From Actinoplanes italicus (GTDB lineage Bacteria > Actinomycetota > Actinomycetes > Mycobacteriales > Micromonosporaceae): DNA of 64,000 nucleotides. This document shows positions 51,776 to 62,000 of this stretch, in pieces. A program made the position numbers and the translations under genes. Under the pieces are notes generated by a model. That model saw nothing but the letters and a program-made list of their open reading frames with translations. It was not told the DNA's origin and ran no database searches. Every line of letters starts with the position of its first letter. Positions within the stretch are counted from its first letter, which is position 1. Location of the stretch: assembly GCF_003001815.1 (NCBI RefSeq), contig NZ_PVMZ01000016.1:62001-126000 (forward strand). Reading direction: 5' to 3'.

Positions 51776-52332
51776 GCCTCACCAAGGCGCTGACCGAACG
51801 GGCCGCCGCCGCGGTCCACGTCGGCCGGGCCGCCCGGTCGTCGAACGTGTCCGCGCTGGTCATGGCGGTCCTGGCCGTCGTGCTCGGCGTCCTGCCGTTC
51901 CTGGTGTTCGCCGACGTCACCGACACCGGCTCGGCCGGCATCGACGTACGCCGCGCCAAGCTCCTGGTCTATCTGGTGTCGGCGGCCGGGTGCGGCGCGG
52001 CCGGTGGAGTCATCACGGTGAGTTCGCTGAGCGTGAACCCCGACGCCATCTTCAACGTGCAGTGGTCGGCGTACATGATCTTCATCGTCGTCATCGGCGG
52101 CATCGGGTTCATCGAGGGTCCGCTGCTGGGCGCGCTGGTGTTCTTCGCCCTGCAGCAGCTGCTCTCCGACTACGGCTCGTGGTACCTGATCCTGCTCGGC
52201 GCCATCGGCATGGCGGCCGCTCTGTGGATGCCGCGTGGCCTGTGGGGGCTCGTCCGCGACCGGACCGGACTGAGCCTGTTCCCGGTGGGGTACGTCGTGC
52301 GGATGGATGAGTCCGATGCCGGTTCCCGCTGA
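51772..52332 (+). pseudogene. livM: livM permease gene with a large internal deletion
   Basis: 186 residues, about half the usual LivM length. The first 50 residues are a normal N-terminus (VMAVLAVVLGVLPFLVFAD). After FADVTDTGSAGIDVRRAK the sequence jumps to the C-terminal part (VITVSSLSVNPDAIFNVQWS, IGGIGFIEGPLLGALVFF, then ALWMPRGLWGLV). The central segments that form the coupling loop are missing, although the reading frame is kept. The product is unlikely to work. Confidence 0.75.
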
Positions 52333-52614
52333 CACCGCGGTCGCGGCCGCCACGGTCACCGCCGGCGAGGCACGGCGGCAGGCTGCCCGGCCCGGCCGTC
52401 CGCACGGGCCGCGCTGGTGCTGACCCGGCTCACCGCCCCGTTCAACGCCGCCGGGCTGCCCGCGCTGTCACTGCCGATCGCGCTCGCCGGCGGTCTGCCG
52501 GTCGGCCTGCAACTGGTCGGACCCGCCGGCGGTGACGACCTCGTACTGCATACGGCCCGGCTGGTAGAACGGCTGTGTCCCCCACTCGGACCCGTACCGC
52601 GCATGGATCACTGA
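52316..52614 (+). pseudogene. Amidase gene with internal deletion and frameshift
   Basis: An ATG at 52316, inside the end of livM, begins PVPADTAVAAATVTAGEARR, like an amidase-signature N-terminus, but stops after 35 codons. From about 52417 another frame continues with TRLTAPFNAAGLPALSLPIA and GGLPVGLQLVGPAGGDDLVL, the unmistakable C-terminus of that family. The catalytic Ser-Ser-Lys core between is gone. With LivFHM this was probably an amide or urea-derivative uptake and hydrolysis operon. Confidence 0.75.
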
Positions 52615-52642
52615 CCGAGAACCAGAGGAGAGGAGGCGCGCT

Positions 52643-54106
52643 GTGGGACTGCTAGACGGCGTCGACTGGCAAGGAAAGATCTTCAAGAACGGTGACTGGA
52701 CGACCGGCCGGGGAGGTGACTACCCGATCGTCGAACCGGCGACCGGCGCCGAACTCGGCCGGATGGGCCTGGCGACCGCCGAGGACGTCGCCGAGGCCGG
52801 CGCCCACGCGGCCGAGGCCCAGAAGGGGTGGGCGGCCCTGCCCCACACCGCCCGGGCCGCCGTGCTGCGCAGGGCCGGTGACCTGTGGCAGCAGCACGCC
52901 GCGGAGATCAGCGGCTGGAACGTCCGCGAGGTCGGCGCGGTCCCCGGGATGGCCGGGTTCGCGCTGCACGTCGCCGCAGAGGAGTGCTACGAGGCGGCCT
53001 CACTGCCCAGCCGGCCGCACGGGGAGCTGCTGCCGTCCGAGCAGCCCCGGCTCTCCATGGCGCGCCGGATCCCCGCCGGGGTGGTCAGCGTCATCTCCCC
53101 GTTCAACGTGCCGATCATCCTGGGCATCCGGTCGGTGGCGCCCGCGCTGGCCCTGGGCAACGCGGTCATCCTCAAGCCGGACCCGCGTACGGCGGTCACC
53201 GGCGGCACCCTGATGGCGCGCGTCTTCGAGGAGGCCGGGCTGCCGCCGGGAGTGCTGCAGATGCTGCCGGGCGGACCCGACGTCGGTGAGGCGCTGATCA
53301 CCGACCCGCACATCCGGGTCATCTCGTTCACCGGCTCCACCCCGGTCGGCCGCCGGATCGGCGAACTCGCCGGACGGCACCTGAAGCGGGCGCACCTGGA
53401 GCTCGGCGGCAACTCGGCGCTGCTGATCCTCGACGACGCCGACGTCGACGCGGCGGTCAACCTGGCCGCGTGGGGGTCGTTCTTCAACCAGGGCCAGATC
53501 TGCATGACCACCGGACGGCATCTGGTCGCCGACCGGCTGTACGACGAATTCGTGTCCCGTCTCGCCGACAAGGCCGGCAAGCTGCCGGTCGGCAACCCCG
53601 CCACCGAGCAGGTCGCGCTCGGCCCGATCATCGACGCGGCGCAGCGCGACAAGATCCACGGCCTGGTCACGGCCAGCGCCGGCCAGGGTGCCACGGTCGC
53701 GGCCGGCGGCACCTATGAGGAGCTGTTCTACCGGCCGACGGTGCTGGCCGACGTGCCGATCGCCGCGCCCGCGTTCGCCGACGAGGTCTTCGGGCCGGTC
53801 GCGCCGATCACCCGGGTGTCGTCCGTGGAGGACGCCGTCGAACTGGCCGCCGCCAGCGAGTACGGGCTCTCGCTGGGCATCGTCACGCGAGACGTGATGC
53901 GAGGGCTGGCGGTCGCCGAGCAGATCCCGACCGGGATCGTGCACATCAACGACCAGACCGTGAACGACGAGGCCAATGCCCCGTTCGGTGGCGTGCGCGG
54001 GTCCGGCACCGGTTCCCGCTTCGGCGGGGCGGCGGCCAACATCGAGGCGTTCACCGAGACCCGCTGGATCACCATGCGCGGCGAACCGGCGACCTACCCC
54101 TTCTGA
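52643..54106 (+). CDS. Aldehyde dehydrogenase, benzaldehyde dehydrogenase-like
   Basis: 487 residues, GTG start with AGGAGAGGAGG upstream. MGLLDGVDWQGKIFKNGDW is a typical benzaldehyde/vanillin dehydrogenase start. Core motifs: SPFNVPIILGIRSVAPALAL, ISFTGSTPVGRRIGELAG, LELGGN (Glu) and FFNQGQICMTTGR with the catalytic Cys. The C-terminus FGGVRGSGTGSRFGG is complete. It oxidises aromatic aldehydes to acids with NAD(P). It follows the amidase remnant and could belong to the same decayed catabolic unit, but this gene looks intact. Confidence 0.9.
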   Translation: MGLLDGVDWQGKIFKNGDWTTGRGGDYPIVEPATGAELGRMGLATAEDVAEAGAHAAEAQKGWAALPHTARAAVLRRAGDLWQQHAAEISGWNVREVGAVPGMAGFALHVAAEECYEAASLPSRPHGELLPSEQPRLSMARRIPAGVVSVISPFNVPIILGIRSVAPALALGNAVILKPDPRTAVTGGTLMARVFEEAGLPPGVLQMLPGGPDVGEALITDPHIRVISFTGSTPVGRRIGELAGRHLKRAHLELGGNSALLILDDADVDAAVNLAAWGSFFNQGQICMTTGRHLVADRLYDEFVSRLADKAGKLPVGNPATEQVALGPIIDAAQRDKIHGLVTASAGQGATVAAGGTYEELFYRPTVLADVPIAAPAFADEVFGPVAPITRVSSVEDAVELAAASEYGLSLGIVTRDVMRGLAVAEQIPTGIVHINDQTVNDEANAPFGGVRGSGTGSRFGGAAANIEAFTETRWITMRGEPATYPF

Positions 54107-54116
54107 CCGGCTCGTT

Positions 54117-54152
54117 CATCGGCAGGGCCGCCCCTCGACGGCCCTGCCGATG
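54117..54152 (+). terminator. Hairpin terminator after the aldehyde dehydrogenase gene
   Basis: Perfect 14-base stem CATCGGCAGGGCCG / CGGCCCTGCCGATG with an 8-base loop, 11 bases after the stop at 54106. It also lies just beyond the 3' end of the opposing Clp-N gene and may serve both. Confidence 0.8.
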
Positions 54153-54189
54153 GGCCGTGGCCGACCGCCCGCAGCACACGCGCCGTCCG

Positions 54190-55134
54190 TCAGCGGACGC
54201 CCAGTTCCCTGAGGAGGCGGGCGGAGCGGGTGTCGTCGTGCGCGGTCAGCCGGGCGAGCAGTCCGCCGGTGGTCTGCGGCCAGTCGTCGCGGCTCATGAG
54301 GGTCTTGACGTCGACGGCGTCCGTGCCGAGGTCGAGCCTGGCGGCGGTCTGCGTCAGGATCCGGTGGTCGAGCCCGGCCTCGGCCAGACCGCGGCTGCCG
54401 TCGTACTGGTCGGCGACGTCCACGGTCAGGTGCGGGTAGAACGAGGCCACCCGGTACGTCGCGAGCATCGCGATCAGAACGTCCTCGGAACGGCGGGCGC
54501 CGCCCCGCTGCCGTGCGATCTGCTCGGACTCCAGCCTGGCCCAGAGGGTCGGCGTGATCGCGTACGGGAACGGGGCCGGAAAGATCTTCTGGAAGAGGAA
54601 GGCCCGCAGCCCGGCGCCGCGGAACCGCTCACGGCCGATCATCCGGTCCCGCACCGGTCGCAGATCCTCGTCGACCGGGTCGCGGCGCGGCGGAGTCCGG
54701 CCGTCGCCCGCGGCCCGCCGTGCCGGTCCGGGGTCGATCCCGCAGGTGCGCAGAGTCGCCGAGGCGCGCGCCTGATCGTCCTCGAGAATCGCGGCGAACA
54801 GCATCTCGGGCCTGCATTCCCGTTCGCCGGCCAGGAGCGCGGCCTGCCGCAGAGCAGCAGCGGCACCGCCGGTGAGGGCGAGGGACTTCGGGAGTACGGG
54901 TCCCGGCTCCGCCGGCGCGGTGCCGTCGGGACCGTCCCAGTGGTCGTCGAGCCGGCGGACGACATGCGCGGCCACGGTCGGCGTCAGGTCGTAGGCGTCG
55001 GCGATCCTGGCCACGGCGGGGGCGGCCGTGATCAGCCCGGCGAGCAGATGTGCGGTGCTGATCTCGTCGCCGAAATTGTCGGCGAAATCGAGGGCCGTCG
55101 CCGTTCGGATATCGGGGTTCAATTCGAGGGGCAT
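54190..55134 (-). CDS. Clp N-domain-like protein
   Basis: 314 residues. Two Clp R-type helical repeats are visible in the first 140 residues (GDEISTAHLLAGLITAAPAV and ECRPEMLFAAILEDDQA). The second half (FFQKIFPAPFPYAITPTLWA region and SEDVLIAMLATYRVASFYP) has a further copy-like block. No AAA+ module is present, so it is not a Clp ATPase; it resembles ClpC adaptor-like or regulatory paralogues in actinobacteria. Function unknown. Confidence 0.75.
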   Translation of the reverse strand: MPLELNPDIRTATALDFADNFGDEISTAHLLAGLITAAPAVARIADAYDLTPTVAAHVVRRLDDHWDGPDGTAPAEPGPVLPKSLALTGGAAAALRQAALLAGERECRPEMLFAAILEDDQARASATLRTCGIDPGPARRAAGDGRTPPRRDPVDEDLRPVRDRMIGRERFRGAGLRAFLFQKIFPAPFPYAITPTLWARLESEQIARQRGGARRSEDVLIAMLATYRVASFYPHLTVDVADQYDGSRGLAEAGLDHRILTQTAARLDLGTDAVDVKTLMSRDDWPQTTGGLLARLTAHDDTRSARLLRELGVR

Positions 55135-55203
55135 GCCGATAATGCTAGGGAGCAGCCATTTCTTTCGGATCTGCTCACAGATCTAAATACGGCGTGGCAC
55201 AGC

Positions 55204-55219
55204 TATATCCGCGGATATA
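55204..55219. promoter_or_regulatory. Perfect 16-base palindrome
   Basis: TATATCCGCGGATATA, fully self-complementary and AT-rich at its ends, 69 bases upstream of the Clp-N gene start and at the left edge of the ROK remnant. It is a plausible operator for the divergent DNA on either side. Confidence 0.5.
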
Positions 55220-55222
55220 GGC

Positions 55223-55456
55223 GATCCCCGCCAGGCCGAGATGGCGGACCGCGCGGTCCAGGCCGTCGCGGCCGACAACCTGACCGTCGTCGGCGCCACC
55301 CTGGCAGCGCCCGGCCCGGTGCGGGACGGCTCCGTTGTGCAGTACGCCCCGGCGCTCGGCTGGCGCGACGGCGACGCCCGCGCCGCCCTCGTCTCCCTGG
55401 GGCTGCCGGTCCTGGCCCGCGCCGGGGCGCCGGCATCTCCGCGGGAAGATCGCTAA
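55223..55456 (+). pseudogene. Fragment of a ROK family (NagC/XylR-like) regulator or kinase gene
   Basis: About 77 residues without a good start: RAVQAVAADNLTVVGATLAA, PGPVRDGSVVQYAPALGWRD, and GLPVLARAGAPAS. This fits the GxxVAxPGxV...APNLGW...L...G.PV core of ROK proteins, but the N-terminal helix-turn-helix and everything after the NEAN motif are missing. It is an internal fragment left by deletions on both sides. Confidence 0.7.
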
Positions 55457-55519
55457 GCCCTTCGCCGGATCCTGCCGATAGGTCGAGCGGGAGACGAATC
55501 GGAGAGGCTGACTGGTCGG

Positions 55520-57142
55520 ATGAGCACGCAGGTGGGGACCGCCGGGAGTGGCAGCCGGCTGAACGGCCTCGGGGTCGGCACCAAGATCTACGCCGCGGTG
55601 TTGTGCAGCGCGCTGGTCGCCGTCATCGTCGGCGTGCTCGCCGTCACCCGGCTGAGCGGGCTCAACAACGACATCACCGAGATGAAGAAGCGGCACGTCG
55701 ACAGCAGTCTGCAGCTCAGCGTGCTGCGGGGCGCGGTCGGCGACGGATTCTCCGCCCTGTTCGGCTGGTCCGTGGTCCCGCCCGCGCAGAAGGCCGAGCT
55801 CCGCAAGGCGGTGACCACCGCGGACGAGGCCACCATCACCGCGGTCACGGCCTACCGCGATCTGGCGGCCGGTTCGGCCGTCCGGGAGGCCGCCGCGACC
55901 GACGTCGCCGACACCTACACCTACTTCCAGCAGCTGCGCGACTACGCGCTCTTCCGGGAGGCGCCCGCCGCGGGCTTCGAACCGCCGGCCCCGGCCGACG
56001 TCACGCCGAAGTGGGTCGAGACCCAGGACCGTCTCAAGGCCAGCGTGCTGGAACTGCAGCAGACCGAGGACGCCGAGTCCGCCGCGATGGCCTCGCAGGC
56101 GGCCGACGCCTATCACAGCGCCCGCAACCAGATGATCATCTGGCTGGTCGTCGGTCTGGCCGTCGCGCTGGCCCTGGCCACCTACGTCTCCCGCCGCATC
56201 AACAGGCAGCTCGGCAGCGTCTCCACGGCGCTGGCCGCCGTGGCCGAGGGTGACCTGACCGTGCCGGCCGAGGTGCATGCCGGCGATGAGCTCGGGCGGA
56301 TGGCGGTCGCGGTCAACACCGCGCGTGACGGGCTGCGCGACATGGTCGGCCAGCTCACCACCGGTTCGCAGACCCTCGGCAAGAGCACCGGCCGGCTCGG
56401 CCACGCCGCCGAGCGGATCCGGGTGTCGGCGTCGGAGGCGTCGGCGCAGGCCAGCGTGGTCGCGTCCGCCGCCAGCGGGGTGTCGAGCAGCGTGCAGACC
56501 GTGGCCGCCGGTAGCGAGGAGATGGGCGTCTCCATCCGGGAGATCGCCTCCAACGCCTCCGACGCCGCCCAGGTCGCCAGCCAGGCCGTCGGGGTCGCCG
56601 AGGCCACCAACATCACCGTCTCGAAGCTCGGCGAGTCCAGCACCGAGATCGGCAACGTGGTCAAGGTGATCACCGCGATCGCCGAGCAGACCAACCTGCT
56701 CGCGCTGAACGCCACCATCGAGGCGGCCCGGGCCGGTGAGATGGGCAAGGGCTTCGCGGTCGTCGCGAGTGAGGTCAAGGACCTCGCCCAGGAGACCGCC
56801 CGCGCGACCGAGGACATCTCCCGCCGGGTCGAGGCGATCCAGGCCGACACCGCCGGTGCGGTCGCGGCCATCGGCGAGATCTCCGCGATCGTCGCCCGGA
56901 TCAACGATTACCAGGTCACCATCTCGTCCGCCGTCGAGGAGCAGACCGCGACCACGGGTGAGATGACCCGCAGCGTCGCGGAGGCTGCCGACGGTGCTTC
57001 GGCGATCGCCGGGAACATCGACGGCGTGGCCACCGCGGCCCACAACACCACCGAGGCGCTCACCGAGGCGACCGACACCGCGGCCGAGCTGGCCGCTCTC
57101 GCCGGTGAGCTGCAGACCGTGGTCGCCCGCTTCCGCGTCTGA
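55520..57142 (+). CDS. Methyl-accepting chemotaxis protein
   Basis: 540 residues. Membrane helices at about 24-44 and 202-222 flank a helical-bundle sensor domain. A HAMP domain follows (SRRINRQLGSVSTALAAVAE). The signalling domain has the conserved hairpin IAEQTNLLALNATIEAARAG at about 395. No C-terminal CheR-binding pentapeptide is seen. It signals to CheA; in Actinoplanes-like bacteria such receptors guide motile spores. A hairpin terminator follows directly. Confidence 0.95.
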   Translation: MSTQVGTAGSGSRLNGLGVGTKIYAAVLCSALVAVIVGVLAVTRLSGLNNDITEMKKRHVDSSLQLSVLRGAVGDGFSALFGWSVVPPAQKAELRKAVTTADEATITAVTAYRDLAAGSAVREAAATDVADTYTYFQQLRDYALFREAPAAGFEPPAPADVTPKWVETQDRLKASVLELQQTEDAESAAMASQAADAYHSARNQMIIWLVVGLAVALALATYVSRRINRQLGSVSTALAAVAEGDLTVPAEVHAGDELGRMAVAVNTARDGLRDMVGQLTTGSQTLGKSTGRLGHAAERIRVSASEASAQASVVASAASGVSSSVQTVAAGSEEMGVSIREIASNASDAAQVASQAVGVAEATNITVSKLGESSTEIGNVVKVITAIAEQTNLLALNATIEAARAGEMGKGFAVVASEVKDLAQETARATEDISRRVEAIQADTAGAVAAIGEISAIVARINDYQVTISSAVEEQTATTGEMTRSVAEAADGASAIAGNIDGVATAAHNTTEALTEATDTAAELAALAGELQTVVARFRV

Positions 57143-57160
57143 CCTGCGGCTCGATGCTTT

Positions 57161-57192
57161 GAGCGACGGGTGTGGATATCCACCCGTCGCTC
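57161..57192 (+). terminator. Hairpin terminator after the chemoreceptor gene
   Basis: 12-base perfect stem GAGCGACGGGTG / CACCCGTCGCTC with loop TGGATATC, 18 bases after the stop. Confidence 0.8.
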
Positions 57193-57248
57193 GTACGGCA
57201 TAGTATTCGTCATCCCCTCCCTCACCGGAGCCGCACCCATCCCCCATG

Positions 57249-57262
57249 TGGGAGCGCTCCCG
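57249..57262. promoter_or_regulatory. CebR-type operator
   Basis: TGGGAGCGCTCCCG, 13 of 14 bases of the CebR palindrome, 22 bases before the cellulase start codon. Confidence 0.9.
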
Positions 57263-57284
57263 ATCCCTGAAGGAACCCATCCCC

Positions 57285-58883
57285 ATGTCTCGAACACGAA
57301 AAGTGCTGTCCGCAGCCGCGATGGCCGTGGTCGCCGTCGGCGGTTCGGTCGCGGTCGCCCTGCAGGCCAGCGCCGCCGCCGGCTGCCAGGTCGACTACAA
57401 GGTCACCAGCCAGTGGCAGGGCGGCTTCGGCGCCGACGTCAAGATCACCAACCTCGGTGACGCGGTCACCCAGTGGAACCTGGCCTTCTCCTTCGGCGCC
57501 GGCCAGAGCATCAGCCAGCTGTGGAACGGCTCGTTCACCCAGTCCGGGACCGCGGTCACGGTTCGCAACGCCTCCTACAACGGATCCATCTCCACCAACG
57601 GCTCCACGTCGTTCGGCTTCAACGGCGCGTTCACCGGCTCGAATCCCGTGCCGAGCGCCTTCACGCTCAACGGCACCGCGTGCACCGGCGGAGTGACCAC
57701 CCCGAGCAGTTCGCCGGCCACGTCCCCGTCCAGCTCGCCGTCGACCTCGCCCTCGGCGTCGCCGTCCGCGTCACCGTCGACCTCGAACCCGCCGGTCACC
57801 GGTGGCGCCGCGCAGCTGGTCGCCGACATGGGCAAGGGCTGGAATCTGGGCAACCAGCTCGAGGCCAACATCGACGGTGTGCCCAGCGAGACGGCCTGGG
57901 GCAACCCGGTCATCACGGGCGCGATCTTCGACCGGGTCAAGGCCTCCGGGTTCAAGACCGTCCGCATCCCGGTGTCCTACCTGAACAAGATCGGCGCCGC
58001 GCCGAACTACACCGTCGACACCGCGTGGCTGAACCGGATCCAGGAGGTCGTGAACCTGGCCCACGACCGCGGGCTGTACGTGCTGATCAACATGCACGGT
58101 GACGGTTACAAGTCCGTCGGCGGCTCCTGGCTCATCTGCGACTCGTCCTCACAGACGGCGATCAAGGAGAAGTACCAGAAGGTCTGGCAGCAGGTGGCGA
58201 CAAAGTTCGCGAACTACAGCGGGCGACTGATCTTCGAGTCGATGAACGAGAACTTCGACGGGCAGTACGGCAACCCGACGCAGCCGTGCTACTCCAACAT
58301 CAACGCGTACAACCAGATCTTCGTCGACACCGTCCGCCGGACCGGTGGCACCAATACGTCGCGGTGGCTGCTCGTGCCGGGCTGGAACACCAACATCGAC
58401 CACACCGTGGGCAGCGGCTTCGTCCTGCCGACCGACCAGTACCGGTCGGCGTCCATCCCCGCGGCCGAGAAGCGCATCATGATCTCGGTGCACTACTACG
58501 ACCCGTGGGACTTCGCCGGCACCGAGGACGGCACCATCACCCAGTGGGGCCCGAACGCGACCAACCCGGCCAAGAAGTCGACGTGGGGCCAGCAGGACTT
58601 CATGGACGCCCAGCTGAAGAAGGTGTACGACACCTTCGTCACGAAGGGGTACCCGGTCTTCGTCGGTGAGTACGGCTCGATCGACAAGACCTCGTACGAC
58701 TCGACGAACAACCGTTACCGGGCGGACTACGCCCGGGCCCTGGTGGCCACCGCCAAGAAGTACGGCGCGGCGACCGCCTACTGGGACAACGGCCACAACG
58801 GCCAGCACGGGTTCGCACTGTTCGACCGCAACTCCGCGACCGTGACCCAGCAGGCCATCATCGACGCCATCATCGGCGCCTGA
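57285..58883 (+). CDS. Secreted endoglucanase: CBM2 plus GH5 catalytic domain
   Basis: 532 residues from ATG 57285 (GAAGGAA upstream). Signal peptide to about 31 (VAVALQASAAAG). Residues 33-128 are a family 2 cellulose-binding module (CQVDYKVTSQWQGGFGADVK; WNLAFSFGAGQSISQLWNGS), bounded by two cysteines. A Ser/Pro/Thr linker runs to about 165. The GH5 barrel has FESMNENF (acid/base Glu about 320) and FVGEYGS (nucleophile Glu about 461). It cuts internal beta-1,4-glucan bonds outside the cell. The CebR-type box gives induction by cellobiose or related sugars. Confidence 0.95.
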   Translation: MSRTRKVLSAAAMAVVAVGGSVAVALQASAAAGCQVDYKVTSQWQGGFGADVKITNLGDAVTQWNLAFSFGAGQSISQLWNGSFTQSGTAVTVRNASYNGSISTNGSTSFGFNGAFTGSNPVPSAFTLNGTACTGGVTTPSSSPATSPSSSPSTSPSASPSASPSTSNPPVTGGAAQLVADMGKGWNLGNQLEANIDGVPSETAWGNPVITGAIFDRVKASGFKTVRIPVSYLNKIGAAPNYTVDTAWLNRIQEVVNLAHDRGLYVLINMHGDGYKSVGGSWLICDSSSQTAIKEKYQKVWQQVATKFANYSGRLIFESMNENFDGQYGNPTQPCYSNINAYNQIFVDTVRRTGGTNTSRWLLVPGWNTNIDHTVGSGFVLPTDQYRSASIPAAEKRIMISVHYYDPWDFAGTEDGTITQWGPNATNPAKKSTWGQQDFMDAQLKKVYDTFVTKGYPVFVGEYGSIDKTSYDSTNNRYRADYARALVATAKKYGAATAYWDNGHNGQHGFALFDRNSATVTQQAIIDAIIGA

Positions 58884-58899
58884 CCGACGTTCGGACTCC

Positions 58900-58945
58900 C
58901 GTGAGGACGGCGACGCCCCCGTTTCACCGCATCGCCGTCCTCACG
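58900..58945 (+). terminator. Hairpin terminator after the cellulase gene
   Basis: 14-base perfect stem CGTGAGGACGGCGA / TCGCCGTCCTCACG with an 18-base loop, starting 17 bases after the stop at 58883. Confidence 0.8.
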
Positions 58946-59073
58946 CCCCCTCGTATTCCTGTCTACCGGCGTTCCGGTTGTCTGGCCCCTGCTCGCGGCG
59001 GTCAGACAAACAACGCTGGACAACGCGGCGACAATCGACAATGGACGTCGCGGCGTGACGGGGAGGTTCATAC

Positions 59074-62000
59074 ATGGCGAGGCCGGAGCGCCCCCTGGAC
59101 GACCCGGACGGCCCGGTCGCACTGCTGGCGGCCGAATTGCGGCAGTTGCGGGAGAAGGCGGGCAAGCCCGGTTACCGGCAGATGGCCGCACGGGCGAACT
59201 ACTCCGTGGCGACGCTCTCCGCGGCCGCGTCCGGCCGGCGGCTGCCGACGCTGGAGGTGACCCTCGCGTACGTGGCCGCCTGCGACGGCGACCTCGTGCA
59301 GTGGGAGCAGCGCTGGCGCGAGGCGGAACGCTCGGCCGTCGCGCCCGGCGGCGACCCGGCCGGCGCCGATGCAGGCGCGCCGTCGCCGTACCCCGGCCTG
59401 GCGCCGTTCCAGCCCGAGGACGCGGAGCTGTTCTTCGGCCGTGACGCGCTCGTGGCAGATCTGGTGCGCCGGCTGGAGCAGCGCCGCTTCCTGGCCGTCT
59501 TCGGCCCCTCCGGTGCGGGCAAGTCGTCGGTGGTCCGCGCGGGACTGGTTCCGGCGCTCGGCGGGCCGGTCCTGGTGATGACGCCGGGCATGCACCCGAT
59601 GACGGAACTGGCGGTGCACCTCGCACGGCACACGGGACTCCCGGCCGGCGCGGTGCTGGACGAGTTGCGCGCCGGCCCCGAGCGGGCACATCTGCTGGTC
59701 CGGCAGGGTCTGCCCGCCGGGCAGCCGCAAATCGATCTCCTGGTGGTGGTCGACCAGTTCGAGGAGACCTTCGCGGCCTGCCCCGATCCGGCCGAGCGGA
59801 CCGGCTTCATCATCGCGCTGCTGGCGATGTGCCGGGAGCCGGACGGCCGGGCGCGGGTGGTTCTGGCGGTGCGCGCCGACCACTACCCCCGGTTCGCCGA
59901 GCACCCACGCCTGGCGCAGGCCCTGACCGATGCACAGGTGCTGATCGGCGGGATGACCCCGGCCGAGCTCCGTGAGGCGGCGGCGAAGCCGGCCGAGCGC
60001 TACGGGGCCCGCGTGGAGGGCGCGCTGGTGGCCACGCTCGTGGCGGAGGTGGCCGGCTCCCCCGGCGCTCTGCCGCTGGCCGCCCATGCGTTACGTGAGG
60101 CGTGGCGGCGTCGCCAGGGCGCGATGGTCACCCTGGCCGGCTACCAGGCGGCCGGAGGAGTGTCCGGCGCGGTGGCACACACCGCGGAGCAGGCCCACGA
60201 ACGGCTCGCGGAGCCCCAACGGCTCGTCGCCCGGCGGATCCTGCTGCGGATGGTCGACATCGGCGCGGACGGGCTGGTCACCCGCCGGCGGCTCGGCCGT
60301 ACCGAACTGGACACGATCGAGCAGGCTCCCGCCGTGATCGAGGCCTTCGCCGCGGCCCGACTGGTCACCGTCGACCGTGACAGCGTGCAGATCACCCACG
60401 AGGCGCTGATCCGGGCGTGGCCGCGGCTGCGCGGCTGGGTCGAGGAGTCCCGCTCCGGGCTGCGGCTGCACCGCCAGCTCACCGAGGCGACCGCCGCCTG
60501 GGAGTCGCTGGGCCGTGACGAGGGCGCGCTGTACCGGGGGCTGCGGCTGTCGGCCACCGTGGAGACGGTCGACGCGGGACTCGTCGACCCGACCGGCACG
60601 GAACGCGAGTTCCTCGAGGCGGGCCGCGCGTTGCGGGAGCGGGAGGAGCGGGCGCACCGGCGCCGTACCCGCCGGTTGCTGGCCGGGCTCGTCGGTGTGC
60701 TGACCGTCGTCTGCGTGCTCGCCGCGGGCGCGGCCGTGTCCGCGCGACGTGCCGGTGCCGAGCGTGACCGGGCGGTGGCGCGGGAGCTGGCGGCGGGCGC
60801 CCGCGCCGAACGGGTGGCCGACCCCGAGCTGGGGCTGCTGCTCGCGTCACGGGCGTACCGCCTCCATCCGGACGCCGAGACCGAGTCGGTGCTGCGGCAG
60901 GCCACGGCCGATGCGCGTACGACACGCACGATCGACGTCGCGGACGGTATCCAGTCGTCGGTTGCCGTCGCCGGTACCTGGACCGCCCATGCGAGCTCCG
61001 CCGGCGTGGTCACAGTGCGTGACGTGCAGGGCCGGACCTCGCCGGTGACCGCACCCGTGCGGGGCGACTTCCTCGCCGCCGGCCCGGACGGCCACCTCGC
61101 GATCGCGCTCACCGACCCGGAGCCGGGCGGTGGTCCGGTGGTCATCTGGCGGCCGGGTGACGCCGGTGAGGTGCGACGACTGCCCGCGCCCGAGGTGGCC
61201 CCGCCGTCGGGGGTGTTCCTGCTGGCGTACAGCCCGGACGGTCGCTGGGTCGCCGCGACCGGCCCCGGCATCGGGCTTCTCGTCTGGGACACCGGGAACG
61301 ACCGGCCACCGAGGTCGCTGCCCTACACCGGATTCCCGTCCGGCCTCGGCTTCGGCCCGGACGGGCGCCTGGTTCTCGGCGCCGACGACGGCACCATCCG
61401 GATCTGGGACGTCGGCGCGGACGCTCCGCCCGTCCTGATCCGGCAGCCCCGGGAGTTCTCGCCGTCCTCCGTGGCAGTCAGCCCCGACGGTGACCGGATC
61501 GCGGTCGGCGGCCTCGACAGGGTGCTGGTCTGGCCCGACGGCGGACGCGGCGAACCTCAGACCTACCGCGGCTCGGAGTACTGGTACACCAGCGTCGAGT
61601 TCAGCCCGGACGGGCGTCGTATCGCCGCGGGAACGAGTGAGCGGACCGTCCGGATCTGGAACCTGTCCGACAGCGGCAGCGGCCAGGCGCTGCGCGGGCA
61701 CCGCGACGCCGTGCTCGACCTGGCGTTCACCCCGGACGGCGGCGGACTCGTGTCCGGTGGCCACGACTCCACCGTGCGCGTGTGGGACGTCGGCGCGGCC
61801 GCCGATCCCGCCGTGATCACCCTCCCCGTGTCGGACCACTGGGCGCAGCTCAGCGCTGACGGGAGTTTCACGGTGACGCCCACCGGTCCCGGGACGCTCG
61901 CCGTGTTCCCCACCCGCACGCCGCCGGACGCGACGACCCTCCGCAACGCACCCCTGCGCCCCGAGTCCCTCGACGTCAGCGCGGACGGGCGCAGTGTCGC

